From NCBI RefSeq assembly GCF_021134715.1, contig NC_060017.1, forward strand, positions 2,976,001 through 3,040,000: 64,000 bases of DNA, given 5' to 3'. A program made the translations under genes and the position numbers. The notes under the pieces were generated by a model. The model ran no database searches and was not told where the DNA came from. It worked only from the letters and a program-made list of their open reading frames with translations. Each line of letters opens with the position of its first letter. The stretch's first letter is position 1. Source of the stretch: Daphnia pulex (Eukaryota; Arthropoda; Branchiopoda; Diplostraca; Daphniidae). Positions 26,476 through 39,953 of the stretch are shown here, one piece after another.

Positions 26476-29400
26476 TTAGGAACCAAATTCAATTGTGTCC
26501 AAATCGATTGGTTTGAATTCATAGTTACCCCGTCCATCCATGTGCAGGTAAAACTGTCGAAAGTAAATAAACAAAGGTTAAACGGATCAATTAAACGGGC
26601 GAAGCAGGCACATCACCGATAAAAAGAATGAAGTGGTAATAAAATCGGTTACCTCGTGATGTTGCCATAGCGACCGTCGATGGGAGACGGTAAATAGCGT
26701 GATTCCCACTTGACGACAGTATTGATACATGGAACCTTCCACGTCGACGCTAACGGCAGACGTGCACTCGTCCAGGATAGCGAACTGAGGCTTATGGTAA
26801 AATAGTCGTGCCATCTGATATCGAAACAAAAGAAAAACAACGTCGAAGAAGATGAAAACTTGTTGTCGTCCAGGGAAACAATCAAACTTTTTCAAAGTAC
26901 AAAATGCAATACTTACGGCAATCCGTTGTTTCTCACCGCCACTGAGCACATCCATCCAGTCGGCAACAGCGTCCCAACGGCCGTCTCGTTCTTGGATGTA
27001 AGTCAATTTAACCAGATCGAGATATGTGAGCAAATCGTTGTCATGAATTCCTTTGCGCACCATGTCATCATAGGTGTCTGGATAAATCACTTGATCACGC
27101 AATGAACCTAAAGTCATGTACGGTCGCTGAGGAATGTAGAACAACTTGCCCGGTCCCGGTTTAGTCAAGGTACCACCAAACACCGGCCACAGCTTCAATT
27201 ATTCAAAAGAATCCAAGAGACAAGTGCATCAGTGGTTATTGGTCAACATATGAAATGAAACGTATCATCGATTTTCCTTACCTCTCCCAACACTCTGAAC
27301 AAGGACGATTTACCACAGCCATTGGGTCCACATACGAGCACGTTCATTCCCGAATGGACTTCAAACGACATGTCTTCAATCAGGACGTCGCCGTTGGGTG
27401 TTACCAAGGGCACGTGCTCGAAATGGATAATATTGTCCTTGTTGATGATTCGACCAGCTCCGGGAATCAAGGGCACTCGCGACACAACTTTTCCTTCACC
27501 TAAATGTCCACATATTTTCGAAAGAGACAAAATTCGGGTTAATATTTTCTTCCCAACACAAGTAGCATTGCAATTCAAACCGTTCTCATTGGAGACCATA
27601 GTACGCTGATATCGGCCGTTATTCAAATCTTGTAAAACAGTAATTAATTCAGTCACACGCAATGTGAATCCAGCCAGTCGTGTTAGTTCTCGGCCTGCCA
27701 GAACCAAACGGCCGATAGCTTCAGCCAACTTAACCAACATACGACCACTTTTGTAGTATTGCTATAAACGGATTAAAAATGTTAAATTAAACGGTGATCG
27801 GTGTTTCTTTTTTCAGTGAAATTTTATACTTGCCTCCAAACGCTCACTAGATCCAGCGGTGGACAGATGATGTGTCGTACTAAAGAACGGGCGACTAACG
27901 ACAAAAAATCCTACGGCAGTTGCAATATCTGCCAATTGAATGGATCGATAGAATAAATTCTGTTTGTTGGGTTCAGATTTTAATTTAACCTACATTTAGC
28001 GATTATGTTGTCCACAAATCCCATCGTGAAACGGAATTCCAAAAATCGACGGAGATGTCTCACCTATCAATCATGAACGAAATGATACTGGTTTGAAATA
28101 AAACAAACAACTTTCAAGGTAAAATTACCAAACGAGTGAATGCCGTCAACATCGTATGCTTTTCACGAACGTTTCCTCGATAGAAGGCCACCTCTTCGGC
28201 GTTGGTGATCAACCGCGAATTGACGTAGCGGAATTCACCCTCTAGTTGTTGCTCCGAAACCGTCATACGACTCACTGGACGGCGCAAGTGAGTCAACAAG
28301 ACTCCGGAAACGAACAAATAAAGAACCATAATGCTAGGACCCTAAATTAAGCAATGATTAGGTAAGGTATGAATTCAAAAATTGAAAATGGTTTTACTTG
28401 TCCACCAATTGTAACAGCCAATCTATGAACATAGATGACAATGTCCAAAATAGGTTTGCTAATGTTCGAATAGAGTTCTGTGATGCTCGAGCAGAATCGT
28501 TCGACATCGGTTGTAAGTAGTTGATCCGGATTTGAAATTCGGTTGTCGAGGTTGTTCATTTTGTAGTATGTGAAATCTCTGTTGCAAATCATTGCTGTTC
28601 AGCGTTTTGTTTATAACTTCATTATAACAAAAAATACGTACTTTAAGTATTGGTCATAGAGATGGCGAGTCAGTCGAGTTCTAAAGCGGAGTTTAAGTTC
28701 GTCCAATCCAAGCTAAATGAAAATATCTGACTTTTAATTTCAATTTGCCTTAACACAAAAGCAAATGTGAACTGATATTTTGGAATTGGGACTACAGTGA
28801 AACCTAAAATGAAAATTCATTTTACCTTCAAGACATTGTTCACCATAGAAATCTAAACAAAACACAAAATAAATTAAAATTGCTATGTTGGAACTGACAA
28901 ATTTACACTTCATACCATTGGCATTGCTGCAATGAACTGGATTACATAACTTTTGAAAAGTGGAAAATTGCGCCCAATAATAGCACTGCATTACCAAAAA
29001 TTGCATTAGATAATTGGAGGTGAATAAAATATTGCAAAATAATAACCTTTCAATTGATGTTGAATTCTGAATCATCCATATATCACAACTGGATCTGGCT
29101 ACTAATGCTGCAGCCACTAAAATCATGAAGCCAGCTTCAGGTGAAAATACTCCAGGTATGATGATACGCAAGATGGCAGCAATACGTTTGATGAATGTAC
29201 CATCGATTGCCACCTTCTCAGCTGACCTTTTGTTTTTCTGTGAAAAAATTGTTAAAATTGCTTTGCAAAACATGAATATTTTAAATCCTTACCTCGTTGA
29301 TGACATATTGAATTCTTTCAGCAGCAGCAGCTCTGGAAACAAAAGAAAAGAGAGTAAAACACTTGCCATACAGGTTTTTTTTTGTAATATTTACCTTCTG

Positions 29401-29537
29401 TTTTGATTAGTTCTATGAACACTAGCAAGCCACAGCAGAAGTGCGAGGCCTCCCCCGGTAACAGCAATCGGTTTCCCCAAAATACTAGACAAAAAGCCAG
29501 GGCTTTTGCTAACTAGTTTACTGAAGACTGGAGCCAT
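26476..29537 (-). CDS. ABCD3: ABCD3/PMP70, peroxisomal half ABC transporter
   Basis: ABCD3 imports branched-chain, dicarboxylic and bile-acid-precursor acyl-CoAs into peroxisomes as a homodimer. Fifteen exons sum to 671 residues (human 659): 29395..29537, 29293..29332, 29047..29237, 28916..28985, 28826..28852, 28642..28712, 28398..28578, 28129..28341, 27994..28063, 27834..27928, 27581..27761, 27282..27499, 26917..27192, 26653..26814 and 26476..26553. The order is an N-terminal hydrophobic segment, the transmembrane region with [17 protein letters not shown] and [18 protein letters not shown], the EAA-like [17 protein letters not shown], Walker [11 protein letters not shown]-loop QRPYMTLG, signature LSGGEKQR, Walker [11 protein letters not shown], the switch His in TVSHRRSLW, and the end [16 protein letters not shown]. 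The intron after SSERLE uses a GC donor. The gene is divergent from PLEKHF. The family call is secure; ABCD1/2/4 fit less well. Confidence 0.96.
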
Positions 29538-30073
29538 AGCTGGGCAAAACAGGTGTAAAAAAAATATTCTTCCTTTATCACTCCTTCACCACGATTATTG
29601 TGTCGAGTCACGGTAGGTAGCAGAAAACTTCAAAATCCTGTAATAACCATAAAACACCTGAGGCTTTTTATCGGTACACGAACTCGGAATTTCCCCGACC
29701 TCAGACTTGTTAAAAAATAAAAGGCATGCTTAGGGTCCAGCGACGACATCTAGGTAGCAGGTTGTTGAACTGAATTTTGTCGAGGTTTTTGCTTTTAATT
29801 ATTTTTTGTCAAGTGATGGTGTAATTTTTAAATAAAAGAAATAACGCTGATAATGCTGATATTTGAATCTCCATAAATCAATGTAATTCGTTCACTTCGC
29901 TTGTAAGCCGAATGCGAATTGCAAAACGTCACGCTCACGCTCTTGGTTTACCTAGTTCGGTTCCACTAGATGGCGAGGATATATTTTTTCCCCAACAATT
30001 ACGACATTATTCCGTACTTTCGATACTATTGTGCGTGTGAGTCATATTGGGAGCAGATGACAACAAGCCGAAG
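29538..30073. promoter_or_regulatory. Divergent promoter region between ABCD3 and PLEKHF
   Basis: These 536 bp separate the start codons of two genes reading away from each other, so both 5' UTRs and promoters must lie here. A CTCF-like CCACTAGATGGCG sits at 29963..29975. No TATA box at a convincing position was recognised. Confidence 0.6.
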
Positions 30074-31480
30074 ATGGTCGACAAATTAGGTAAATTATCG
30101 AATATTTTAGAGAAATTTCAAATTGGTTTTCAAAACACGCCACATTCCTAGTTTTCAATGTCAATCAAGAGTAGTTTTCCAGTCTCCTTGATGCTGTTTA
30201 TAGAGACATTATTGGAACTGGTTCAAGTTACTACGTGAAACTCATATGTTTTTTACGTTGTTACAGTGAACAGTGAAGCAAATGCTCGCCGAATCGCCAT
30301 GGTCGAAGGCTGCTTCGGCAGTTCTGGTCATGTGAGTAGAAAATGTAACTTTTCTTTTGTTAATGGAACCTGACTAATGGCATTTATATTTGACATGTAG
30401 CCTCTTGGGATTCCAGGGCGGGTGTTGGTTGGTGAAGGAGTCTTGACAAAAATGTGCCGGAAAAAGCCTAAAGCTAGGCAGTTTTTTTTATTCAATGATA
30501 CATTGGTTTATGGAAACATTGTGATTAGCAAAAAAAAGGTAGTAATGAACAAATATTTTTCAAATCATAACATCAATTTTAAGAAATGTTTACTTGTGCT
30601 GGTAGTATAACAAGCAACACATTATCCCTTTGGAAGAGATTAAACTTCAGTCTCTGGAAGATGATGGACGTAAGTAGAAAAGTTACCGTTACTAAAATAC
30701 CAAATTTTTTAATATTATTTTGGTGTTTTAGCTTACAGGAATGGTTGGTTAATTTGTACTGCATCAAAATCTTTTGCTGTTTATGCTGCCACAGCAACTG
30801 AAAAAGCTGAATGGATTGCCCACATTAACAAATGTGTTGAAGACCTTTTACGCAAAAGTGAGTCTTATTAAAACACTTTGAAATAAAGTTGACTTCACTG
30901 TAATGATTTAGGTGGGAAGAAACCGCTAGGAGAACATGCCGCCGTGTGGGTTCCAGACGCTGAGGCGAATGTTTGTATGCACTGCAACAAGTCACAGTTC
31001 AATGTGTTAAACAGAAGGGTAAATATCGGAATTTTGTGTAGTATCAAGTGATATAAATGTTTATTTGTTTTACTTTTTGAAGCATCATTGCCGAAAATGT
31101 GGAGCAGTTGTTTGTGGCCCGTGTTCCAATAAGAAGTTTTTATTACCCGTTCAGTCAGCCAAGCCTTTAAGAGTCTGCCTCACCTGTCACGATGTTTTAA
31201 CTAAAACCAAAAATAATGGAGGACCTAATGTGTCTTTGAGTAATTCAAATATTATCGCTTTTCTTCTTTATTCCTGTAATATTAATTTTTGCATCTTCGT
31301 AAGACGGGGACCTGAGCATGGATTCTTCTGGTGAAGATGACGACGACGATGATGAGGATCCAGAAAATCTTTCTTCTTCGAATGAAGTAATCCCAAACTT
31401 CAAATTTAAATGAATAATAAGTCCATTTAATTAAATTATCGTTTCTGCAGGCTAAATTTTATGGAGAAATTCAAAAGTGA
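30074..31480 (+). CDS. PLEKHF2: PLEKHF (phafin / rush hour), PH-FYVE endosomal protein
   Basis: Phafins bind phosphatidylinositol 3-phosphate on early endosomes and control endosomal fusion and traffic; the fly orthologue is rush. Nine exons (30074..30089, 30267..30331, 30401..30538, 30606..30669, 30732..30857, 30912..31018, 31083..31239, 31304..31386, 31451..31480) give 261 residues. The N-terminus MVDKLVNSEANARRI and the PH domain (LTKMCRKKPKARQFFLFND, YNKQHIIPLE, SFAVYAATATEKAEW) are near-identical to the family. The FYVE finger follows with WVPDAEANVCMHC, then RRHHCRKCGAVVCGPCSNKK, the basic PI3P-binding motif. The tail is acidic (a run of Asp) and ends AKFYGEIQK. The short acidic exon uses the phase-1 donor at 31240, which alone gives an open frame. 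A single PLEKHF gene in arthropods corresponds to vertebrate PLEKHF1/2. Confidence 0.95.
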
Positions 31481-32521
31481 TTTCAAGGATTCATGGGCTA
31501 CGCCGATTCCCAACCGAAGTCTGCCTTTTTTTTTTTTAAGTGAATCTTCTTTGTTTTAGTCATCAGCGAGTCCTTCCGAGTCCTGCCTTCATATTGGTAG
31601 GAAAACATGGAAATGAATTCTCACTTTAGGTTAGACTTCACAACACTTCATAGTTTCATGATTTTAATGGAATCACCCCCAGGTGTATTTTCATTCATCA
31701 AATTTCATAGAATTCATCCATCAACTGCTTTAAATTCGTTTTTTTTTTTCTAGTTTTCCAACTTGTTCATTGTGAAACATCATTGATTGCTATAGTGTGC
31801 CTTAAGTATAAGTAATATTTTTCTCGTTTGTTTGGAGTATTCCGTTCCAAATTGTCGTCATATTCCCCTTTTTCAATTAATGTACTCATCATGTTTGACA
31901 TATAATAGAGTTCGTGCATACTGCACTATTTCAAGCTATTTCTCTGGACTCTAGTAAACTTTAATCTTTTACTTTTGTCATCCATAAAATATGTAATCTC
32001 ATGACGGCTCTTCAAATAGGTACAGGTTTTTTTTATTAGATAAATTTATTCAATATTATCTTATTACCTATCTTCCCGCTTTTATTGGGCAGAGACAGCA
32101 GAATAGGTGAATTTCCCTGAGCCCTTTTCTGGAACATTTTGAAATCGGCCACTAGAGAGCGAGACTATGAGGTACCGGGTACCCCTGCTGCGGGTAGTTG
32201 TTGTCGTGTCAGTGGGTCGGTAGGCGTGGCCAACTGGCTATTTATTTATTACACACCGATGGTGCGCTCGTTCAATGGCCATAATTATAGTAGGCTACGT
32301 TTTGGATCACATTATATTTTATAAAATGACAAAAAAATAATGTTTCTAGATTGAAGATACGTCTAATTCAAGTATTCAACAACATCACATCACTAGTATA
32401 ATATATAGTTTTCCTGGAGGCTATGAGTTGTGGATTTCAATTCGTCAATAGAACGTTCGTGTACGGTTATTATTATTTTCACTCTCACATTCACTCACCT
32501 TTTATTTGAAATAGTTCCACA
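31481..32521. other. Spacer: PLEKHF 3' UTR and aprataxin promoter
   Basis: About 1 kb between two plus-strand genes. It is AT-rich with no exon recognised. A CTCF-like CCACTAGAGAGCGA occurs at 32149..32162 in the middle, about 370 bp before the aprataxin start codon. Confidence 0.5.
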
Positions 32522-33535
32522 ATGTCTACTAACGCGTTTCAAGAACTGATGAAATCATCTAGGAAAACTACTGAAAAAAGCCCACCATCAAAGAGAACAA
32601 AAGTTGATGTGGCCAAAGAAGTCAGCAGCAATAAAAGCACTTCTGGGAAACATTTTTGGAAAAGTGGACTGACACATGCAATGAATGATTCAGAAAACAT
32701 TGTTGAATCAACTGATTCTCTTGTCATCATCAAGGACAAATATCAAAAAGTATATATTTGATACCTTTAGAATTTTCTGATTAATATGCATTTTTAACAG
32801 CAATTCTCTTATTCTAGGCCAATTTTCACTATTTGATAATGCCCAAGGATGTTCAATTGAACTCTCCACAAAAATTGACTAACTTAAATCTTCATCTTTT
32901 GAAAGACATGCAACAGAAAGCTCAAGTGCTCATCAATGATCTTCATCCAAAAGCAAAATTCAAGTAAATCATATAATATATATTTAGTGTCACCAGCTAT
33001 GAACACATATACAATTATACATGTTCACTTTCTATGTACATGCTACATCAATAACATTATTTTTTAAATGTTATGTTCAAGGATTGGTTTTCATGCTAAA
33101 CCAAGCATGGATCACTTACATCTACATGTTATCAGTACAGATTTTGTTTCTTCTTGCATGAAGACCAAAAAACACTGGAATTCATTTAATACTGAGCACT
33201 TCCTGAATCTTTCAGGTATATAATATTCTGTTTAGTCCATCATTTGTCAAACTGCTTAAGGGCTAAGTCCCTTAATTTAATTAGTATATCCTGCATATAT
33301 CCACTAATATGATTACCAACATTGTATAACCATTAATGGATAATTATTTTATTGATTTCCCATACTGGCAGATCTGATCACAGAGTTGGAAGAAAAAGGG
33401 AATTTGGATGACTACTATCCAAATGATAAAGATATCGAGTTGTACCTGAAAAAGCCGCTAAGATGTAACCAATGTCCATTCGAAGCAAAGACAATGCCGA
33501 GTCTCAAGACACACTTGGACGCGCACGCTTGCTAG
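32522..33535 (+). CDS. APTX: Aprataxin, HIT-domain DNA-adenylate hydrolase (no FHA domain)
   Basis: Aprataxin removes AMP from 5' ends left by abortive DNA ligation during single-strand break repair in the nucleus. Four exons (32522..32749, 32818..32963, 33082..33215, 33372..33535) give 223 residues. After a Lys/Ser-rich N-terminal tail, the HIT domain starts at about residue 45 with HFWKSGL, then VIIKDKYQK. The histidine triad is [12 protein letters not shown], followed by [13 protein letters not shown]. The C-terminal zinc finger is [20 protein letters not shown], ending HLDAHAC. Vertebrate aprataxin carries an N-terminal FHA domain of about 100 residues that is absent here, as expected from the shorter invertebrate form. 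The ATG at 32522 follows in-frame non-coding sequence and opens the first coding exon. The gene is convergent with the TLCD gene, with 242 bp between stop codons. Confidence 0.94.
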
Positions 33536-33777
33536 CTCTCCTTAATATTGCTAACGTCACATCTTTTCTAACTAAAAGTTCAATTATTCATAATCATAAA
33601 TGGGTAAATCGTTTTTTTTATTTTTATTATGGCCATTCGTAAATCTGCTGTAAAAGTAAAACATGAATAGCAAATCACAAAAAGCTGGTCGTGAGTTAAT
33701 CGTAGAAATATTTGTGGTGAAATTAAGCACATCATGGACAATTAAAATGTACGTCAAAGCTGCATGCAGTGCATTTT

Positions 33778-35304
33778 CTATTCTTTTTTGTTTCGCGCCT
33801 TTTTACTAATGAAATCCGCATCCAGGATTCGAAAAAATAGGACGATACTCATCAAGACTATGACAGCTAGACCTGTGATTCAAAACGAGTATAATATATT
33901 CAACATTGAGTTGTTTTAATAACAATAATCATTTACGTACCGACACTTCCGAGAGTGTAAGCAAAAACAGGAACTTCTTCCCTGTGTACTACTAGCCAAC
34001 GAGTCATCCAACCGAGCGTGAGAATGCGAAAAATCAAAAATGTACCTGATGGACAATATATTATTGGCGATAACGCAATTAAAATATTTGCATGATTTGA
34101 AATGTTATTACCAATGTTTAACAAGGCGTTGAGACGATAACCGGAATGCTGTCGCGGCGATCCCTGGATGATCATAAGCTGCCTTGTGTGAAGAAATATT
34201 GAATTGACTTCGACTAGTAGAGCGACAACTGAGTAGCCAATATAAAGTCGAGTTAGCATCGACAATCCAAAGCAGAGAACAACCTAGAATGTTTATAATA
34301 AACGTTTTAACAACTGGTTTGGCGAAATATTTGATTTCCATGCCAACTCACGAAGAAATGATGAATCATCAACTCGTATGAACTACGCTTTCGGTGGTTC
34401 AGTAGCATATCCATGAAGTCATAAATAAAATATCCTGCAAAAACCCCAAATAATGGCATAAATAAAACTCTTAAGACACAATAATGTTGACAACTGATCA
34501 TAATTTTATGCCAATGCGCAAGCGCGCATGTGCATTATACAACACGAGGTTCCAGTCGTCTCCTGGGGGGTTGGGGGTTGTGTGAAACAACAAGAAATGT
34601 CAATAGGCACGTGGTTTTTCCACCATCAAAAATTATGAGTTGGCTAACGTCGTTTTATCATAGCCAATCACAAGATCACAAGGCCACAGAAATAATCAGC
34701 CCAATTGATAAAAATGAGATACTGAAAATTTATGAGACTGTGACCTCATTATTTTCATTTCTTGTTGAATGTAGGATAATAATTCATTGTAACAACTTAT
34801 AACCACACTAAAATTAAGTTACACAACACAACTTATACAATAAAGCAGACGTTCCATAGTCTCATCCGCCCGTAGATATAAACATGGATGACGCGCAAGT
34901 TACGTAACTCACCAACAGAAACGGATACCAATAAATGTGATGAAGTGGAATGTGTTCCTATTAAATCCTCTGCCATTTTTGGATGCCAATAAAAACTGCC
35001 AAAAAAATATGCATCATTCATACATCCTTCTTTAAAGCTTATGACTAGATGTTGCATAACAAATTCGTAGGCGTTTTATAACGTACCAAAGCATCGCCCA
35101 GACGCCAGTCAATATAGAATGAACCAATGAATTGCAAGTATTCCTCCATTTCCACGTTGTCTGTGCTCCTGATTTCAGAACGGAAGCTGGCGTGAGTGGT
35201 CTTAGCAGAACGTGTGTTAGGGCGAACCCTACAAAACTCACAGCTGAAGCAACAGGGCCATAAATTTCACTTTTAACGTCAATTTCACTTGGGATGTCTG
35301 CCAT
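33778..35304 (-). CDS. TLCD1: TLC-domain membrane protein of the TLCD1/TLCD2 family
   Basis: TLCD1/2 (FLD-1 in C. elegans) are plasma-membrane proteins that limit the amount of polyunsaturated phospholipids and so tune membrane fluidity. Six exons (35087..35304, 34913..34995, 34352..34434, 34112..34283, 33941..34045, 33778..33872) give 251 residues. Several hydrophobic segments are present. Family landmarks are TWKWRNTCNSLVHSILTGVW, GYFIYDFMDM, YELMIHHFF, VVALLVEVNSIFLHTRQLM and the C-terminal RILDADFISKKARNKKE, whose lysines could serve as an ER or cytosolic tail signal. TLCD1 and TLCD2 cannot be separated from the sequence alone. Exon 3 can also be read through upstream in frame from an ATG at 34501, which suggests an alternative start (see findings). 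Confidence 0.88.
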
Positions 35305-36239
35305 TTCATCAAAACGTTACGTAACTTCACAAATCACAATGGGTTTCAAATGTATGAGTGAACAACGCTGAAACATCGGAGAAAATCAGCGTCCGTCTGA
35401 ACTCTTAACTGTTCATGACATTTAACTCCACCTTGTTGGCGTTATCTTGTGAGCACACGGTGTGGCGCACGTCGGTTGCCGCGCCTAGATATTTTCACAG
35501 AGCAGACAGCAAAGGTTTGACTAGTTTTGTGATTGGGAGGGAAAATCGAGCCACTCCCACTAGCGCTATCTAGGTCAGCTTGTAATTAGATTCGTAAATG
35601 GCTTAAACACACACACATATCTGGTCTCTTTTAACGCTGCCTCACTGACATATTCAATGGGCGATTTTTTGGCTAAAAGTTTTCAATGTTTTGGAATATC
35701 TTTAATACTTTAACGCCATCTAGTAATGATTTTACTTACTATCTCAAGCGTAGCTCACGGGGATGTTTCAGGGTTATGTATGTAGGTGACCGTGAAGAAA
35801 GATCGAACACAAGGTTGGGATGCGTTGAAAATGTCCCAGCGCATCAAGTGGGTCAAGGGCCGTCCTTTCGAGATACGGTTGTGTTCCAAATAGTACTATA
35901 TACTGATATTGTCAATGACCGAGGCCAGGGCCAAATTTCAAGGACAATACTCGTTTTGAAGGCCAATAAATGCACTATCAAAGGCGCGCTCGGCCAACCG
36001 GCAACGTTGTTTTAAGGGAGGAAATTACGTGAATTCGCTCGTTCGTTCAAAAATTACACCAATGTTTACTCATGGAAATTGATTGATCTAATACAATTTT
36101 TATTTAAACAAAAGCGACAATCAATTACATTAGGATACAAGACATTTGTACTGCTTAAGAATTTTCATATGAGCAAATTAATACGGACGTAGCCAAAATG
36201 TTTAAACTGAAGAGAACAAGAATATAGATTTGACAAAAT
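35305..36239. other. Spacer: TLCD promoter and SLX1 3' flank
   Basis: No conserved exon is seen. The stretch holds the TLCD promoter at its left and the 3' flank of SLX1 at its right. Two CTCF-like elements occur: CCACTAGCGCTATCTAGG at about 35557..35574 and CGCCATCTAGTAA at 35714..35726. A 109-codon open frame (+) at 35686..36015 shows no known domain. Confidence 0.5.
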
Positions 36240-37200
36240 TTATGTTAAAATAGTTTCATCAAGAGCAAGATTTTGGTTTTGATAACAACCCTTGAATTTG
36301 CGAATTAAATCGGCCCATAATAATTCACTATGGCAACTTGGACATGATCCCTCCAATGGCAGCATGTGATCTGGTTCAGATTTCAAAAAATGTGAAGCAA
36401 GACACAAAATATGTGTTTTTAAGGTGCAGTCATTATTAATACAATTCAAAACGTCGTCATTATCCATTATCTGATGGCAAATATCGCACTTTGCTGAGGA
36501 TGAGGATGATTTAGTCGAAACCTTTTCATTCGAAGGTGATGGAACTTTTTTGGAAATCACACGTCCTTCTTCTATGGGCATATGAGGTGGTGGCAGCAAA
36601 CTGGTTTCGAACTCGACTCGATATTTTGGCACGAGCCATTGGATAGTTAAGGCGAGTCTGTTCCACGGTCCTATTCGCAACATATGAGACAGAATACGAA
36701 TTTTGTGTTGAAAACTGTTTTCTTTGGCTCTTTTCCTTTCAATCAGCTTTCTCAATCTGCGAGACTTTTCTGGGTGTTGCCAGGCCCACTCAAACTAAAT
36801 TGAAAAAGAATATTGAGTTTTATACTTGAAACAACTGTATTTGTATTATTTGATGTGCAGCAATCGAAGATGTTTTGAAAGCTTACTTACTCTGAGTCCT
36901 GAAATGTCATTTGGGAAACCATGAACTATCAAGCACATTTCCCTGAAAAAGAAAATGGTCAGTAATTTAATCTGATAAACATATTATGATTATTTTACAA
37001 TTTAACAACAAAAACAACAAATACCATGGCCCTTTATTAGATGTTTTGTATGCACCTCCAGAGCGTACTCCTTTGTTGTGTTGTTGTATTCTACGGTTCG
37101 GGTTTACAGTGTATCCAATGTAAGTACGTCCCAAATACTTTGGATTCTCACAGAAAAGTAGATAAACACCGTAAAAATTTTCTATTACAGTACTGCTCAT
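36240..37200 (-). CDS. SLX1: SLX1, catalytic subunit of the SLX1-SLX4 structure-specific endonuclease
   Basis: With SLX4, SLX1 resolves branched DNA such as Holliday junctions and 5' flaps. Three exons (37025..37200, 36891..36942, 36240..36794) give 260 residues. The GIY-YIG nuclease domain begins at residue 10: FYGVYLLFC (the GVY form of GIY), then [18 protein letters not shown], which carries the YIG-equivalent and the catalytic arginine region, and [11 protein letters not shown]. After [14 protein letters not shown], a Ser-rich linker leads to a RING-type zinc finger with [27 protein letters not shown] and [10 protein letters not shown]. The length and domain order agree with animal SLX1 (about 275 residues). 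The neighbouring minus-strand Sxl-like gene ends 1.4 kb upstream. Confidence 0.95.
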
Positions 37201-38592
37201 GTCTATTCACTGAAAGTGATGAACAAGAGTCTACTCAAGTCTCAGACGTCAATTTCAAACTTTCTTCTCGTCGTCTGCTAGAAAATACCTTCCGATTCCG
37301 ACTAGTCAGTCACATGACTCATGAATCATGATCAGGTAATTTACAAGATGATGGTTATTTGGTTAAGCTCATTACCAGTGGCAAAGAACGTATTTTTAAT
37401 GAGTTAAAATTAGTAAATGACTGTAGAACTCTTTAGTATACGGATCAACTATAAAATCATTTATGTCCGCCATCGCCAGCATGAAGCAGAATTGAAATTT
37501 ATAAGCGACGAATTCTTATCCCATACACGCATTTCTTTGAGTATTTACTAGCAGTAATTTACCTACTACCTGTTAAAATAAAGAGCAGCAGACCAAATTT
37601 GATAAATAACATCATGTGGATAAACGTTGAGTTGTTCCCTTTCCTCCACCCCTATCGTTACTTCAGTATTATCGGTATTACACGAACATGTGTAATAGAA
37701 CAAGCGGTGTCATAGGGTTTTTAATCTGAACCAAAAACGTTGAGAACAAAGGAGCATTAAACAATAAGTAGAGAATGCTGGAAGCCTTTCGAGTATCTAC
37801 CCAATTCCTAAACAACGTTGAATACCCTTAATGAAAAATAAACTACAAATTTCTTATAACCACGGCGTGCAGCATTGAAAAGGATGATTCTCCCATTTCT
37901 CGTGATCGTTGTAACTGGTGAAGTGTAATCAACGCTTTGGCAAATGATTGCAGTCACAAACGATTGGGATATGGAAGGGGGGGAGAAGGATACAGTGTAA
38001 GGGCGGGCCATGGAGACAGACGTAGACAAAAGGGAGTAAGAGAGCAAGAGAGAAAAAAAAACAAAATCACCAACCAGATAACATGAAACTAAACTGGACC
38101 TTGTGGGAGTCAAAATATGATAAACGATCTTCTGGAGCCACTAGAAAGCAATGAAAACGGCCAAGATTGACCGTGAGAAGAAGAATGAAGTGAATCGAGA
38201 GGGTAATACACGCGTTCAGGAAATCTTGCAGGCAAGAAGGGTTCAGATTATAAATGATGCAGAAAAAGAAAAGAAATCATGATGGGGAACACAGAAGTGT
38301 ACGAAAAACTCGAGTCAGACATAAACCCTAACGAGCGAAAATCCAACCATTTTAGCCAAATGACGACCGAAGAAAAAATATGAGAAAAAGAGGTGCATGA
38401 TGGAGAAGTGGAGGAAGGAAGGGGAGTAATTAGGTCAGTTAAGATTGATAACAAGCAGAATTGGGAAAAACATCATGTTCCTCCAACTGATGGCGTTGCA
38501 ACAATGTTTTTTCATTCGTCTGCAGTCGGTAGTTCAATTTAGTTTCAGTTCTTTTTTAAATCTTCCGTCATCTTATCGTGCCCTCTCATTGC
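37201..38592. other. Spacer: SLX1 promoter and Sxl-like 3' UTR
   Basis: About 1.4 kb between two minus-strand genes, probably mostly the 3' UTR of the Sxl-like gene at the right and the SLX1 promoter at the left. Open frames at 37808..38113 and 38248..38454 (-) are unconserved and low-complexity. No RNA gene was recognised. Confidence 0.5.

Positions 38593-39953
<1,361 letters not shown>

Noticed and set aside
27504-27580. Read-through frame between ABCD3 exons 11 and 12
   Set aside because: The frame stays open but splicing from the donor at 27580 to 27499 restores the conserved [17 protein letters not shown]; the intervening residues are absent from the family.
35686-36015. 109-codon plus-strand frame
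   Set aside because: No domain, no splice partner, and located in the TLCD-SLX1 spacer; could be chance.
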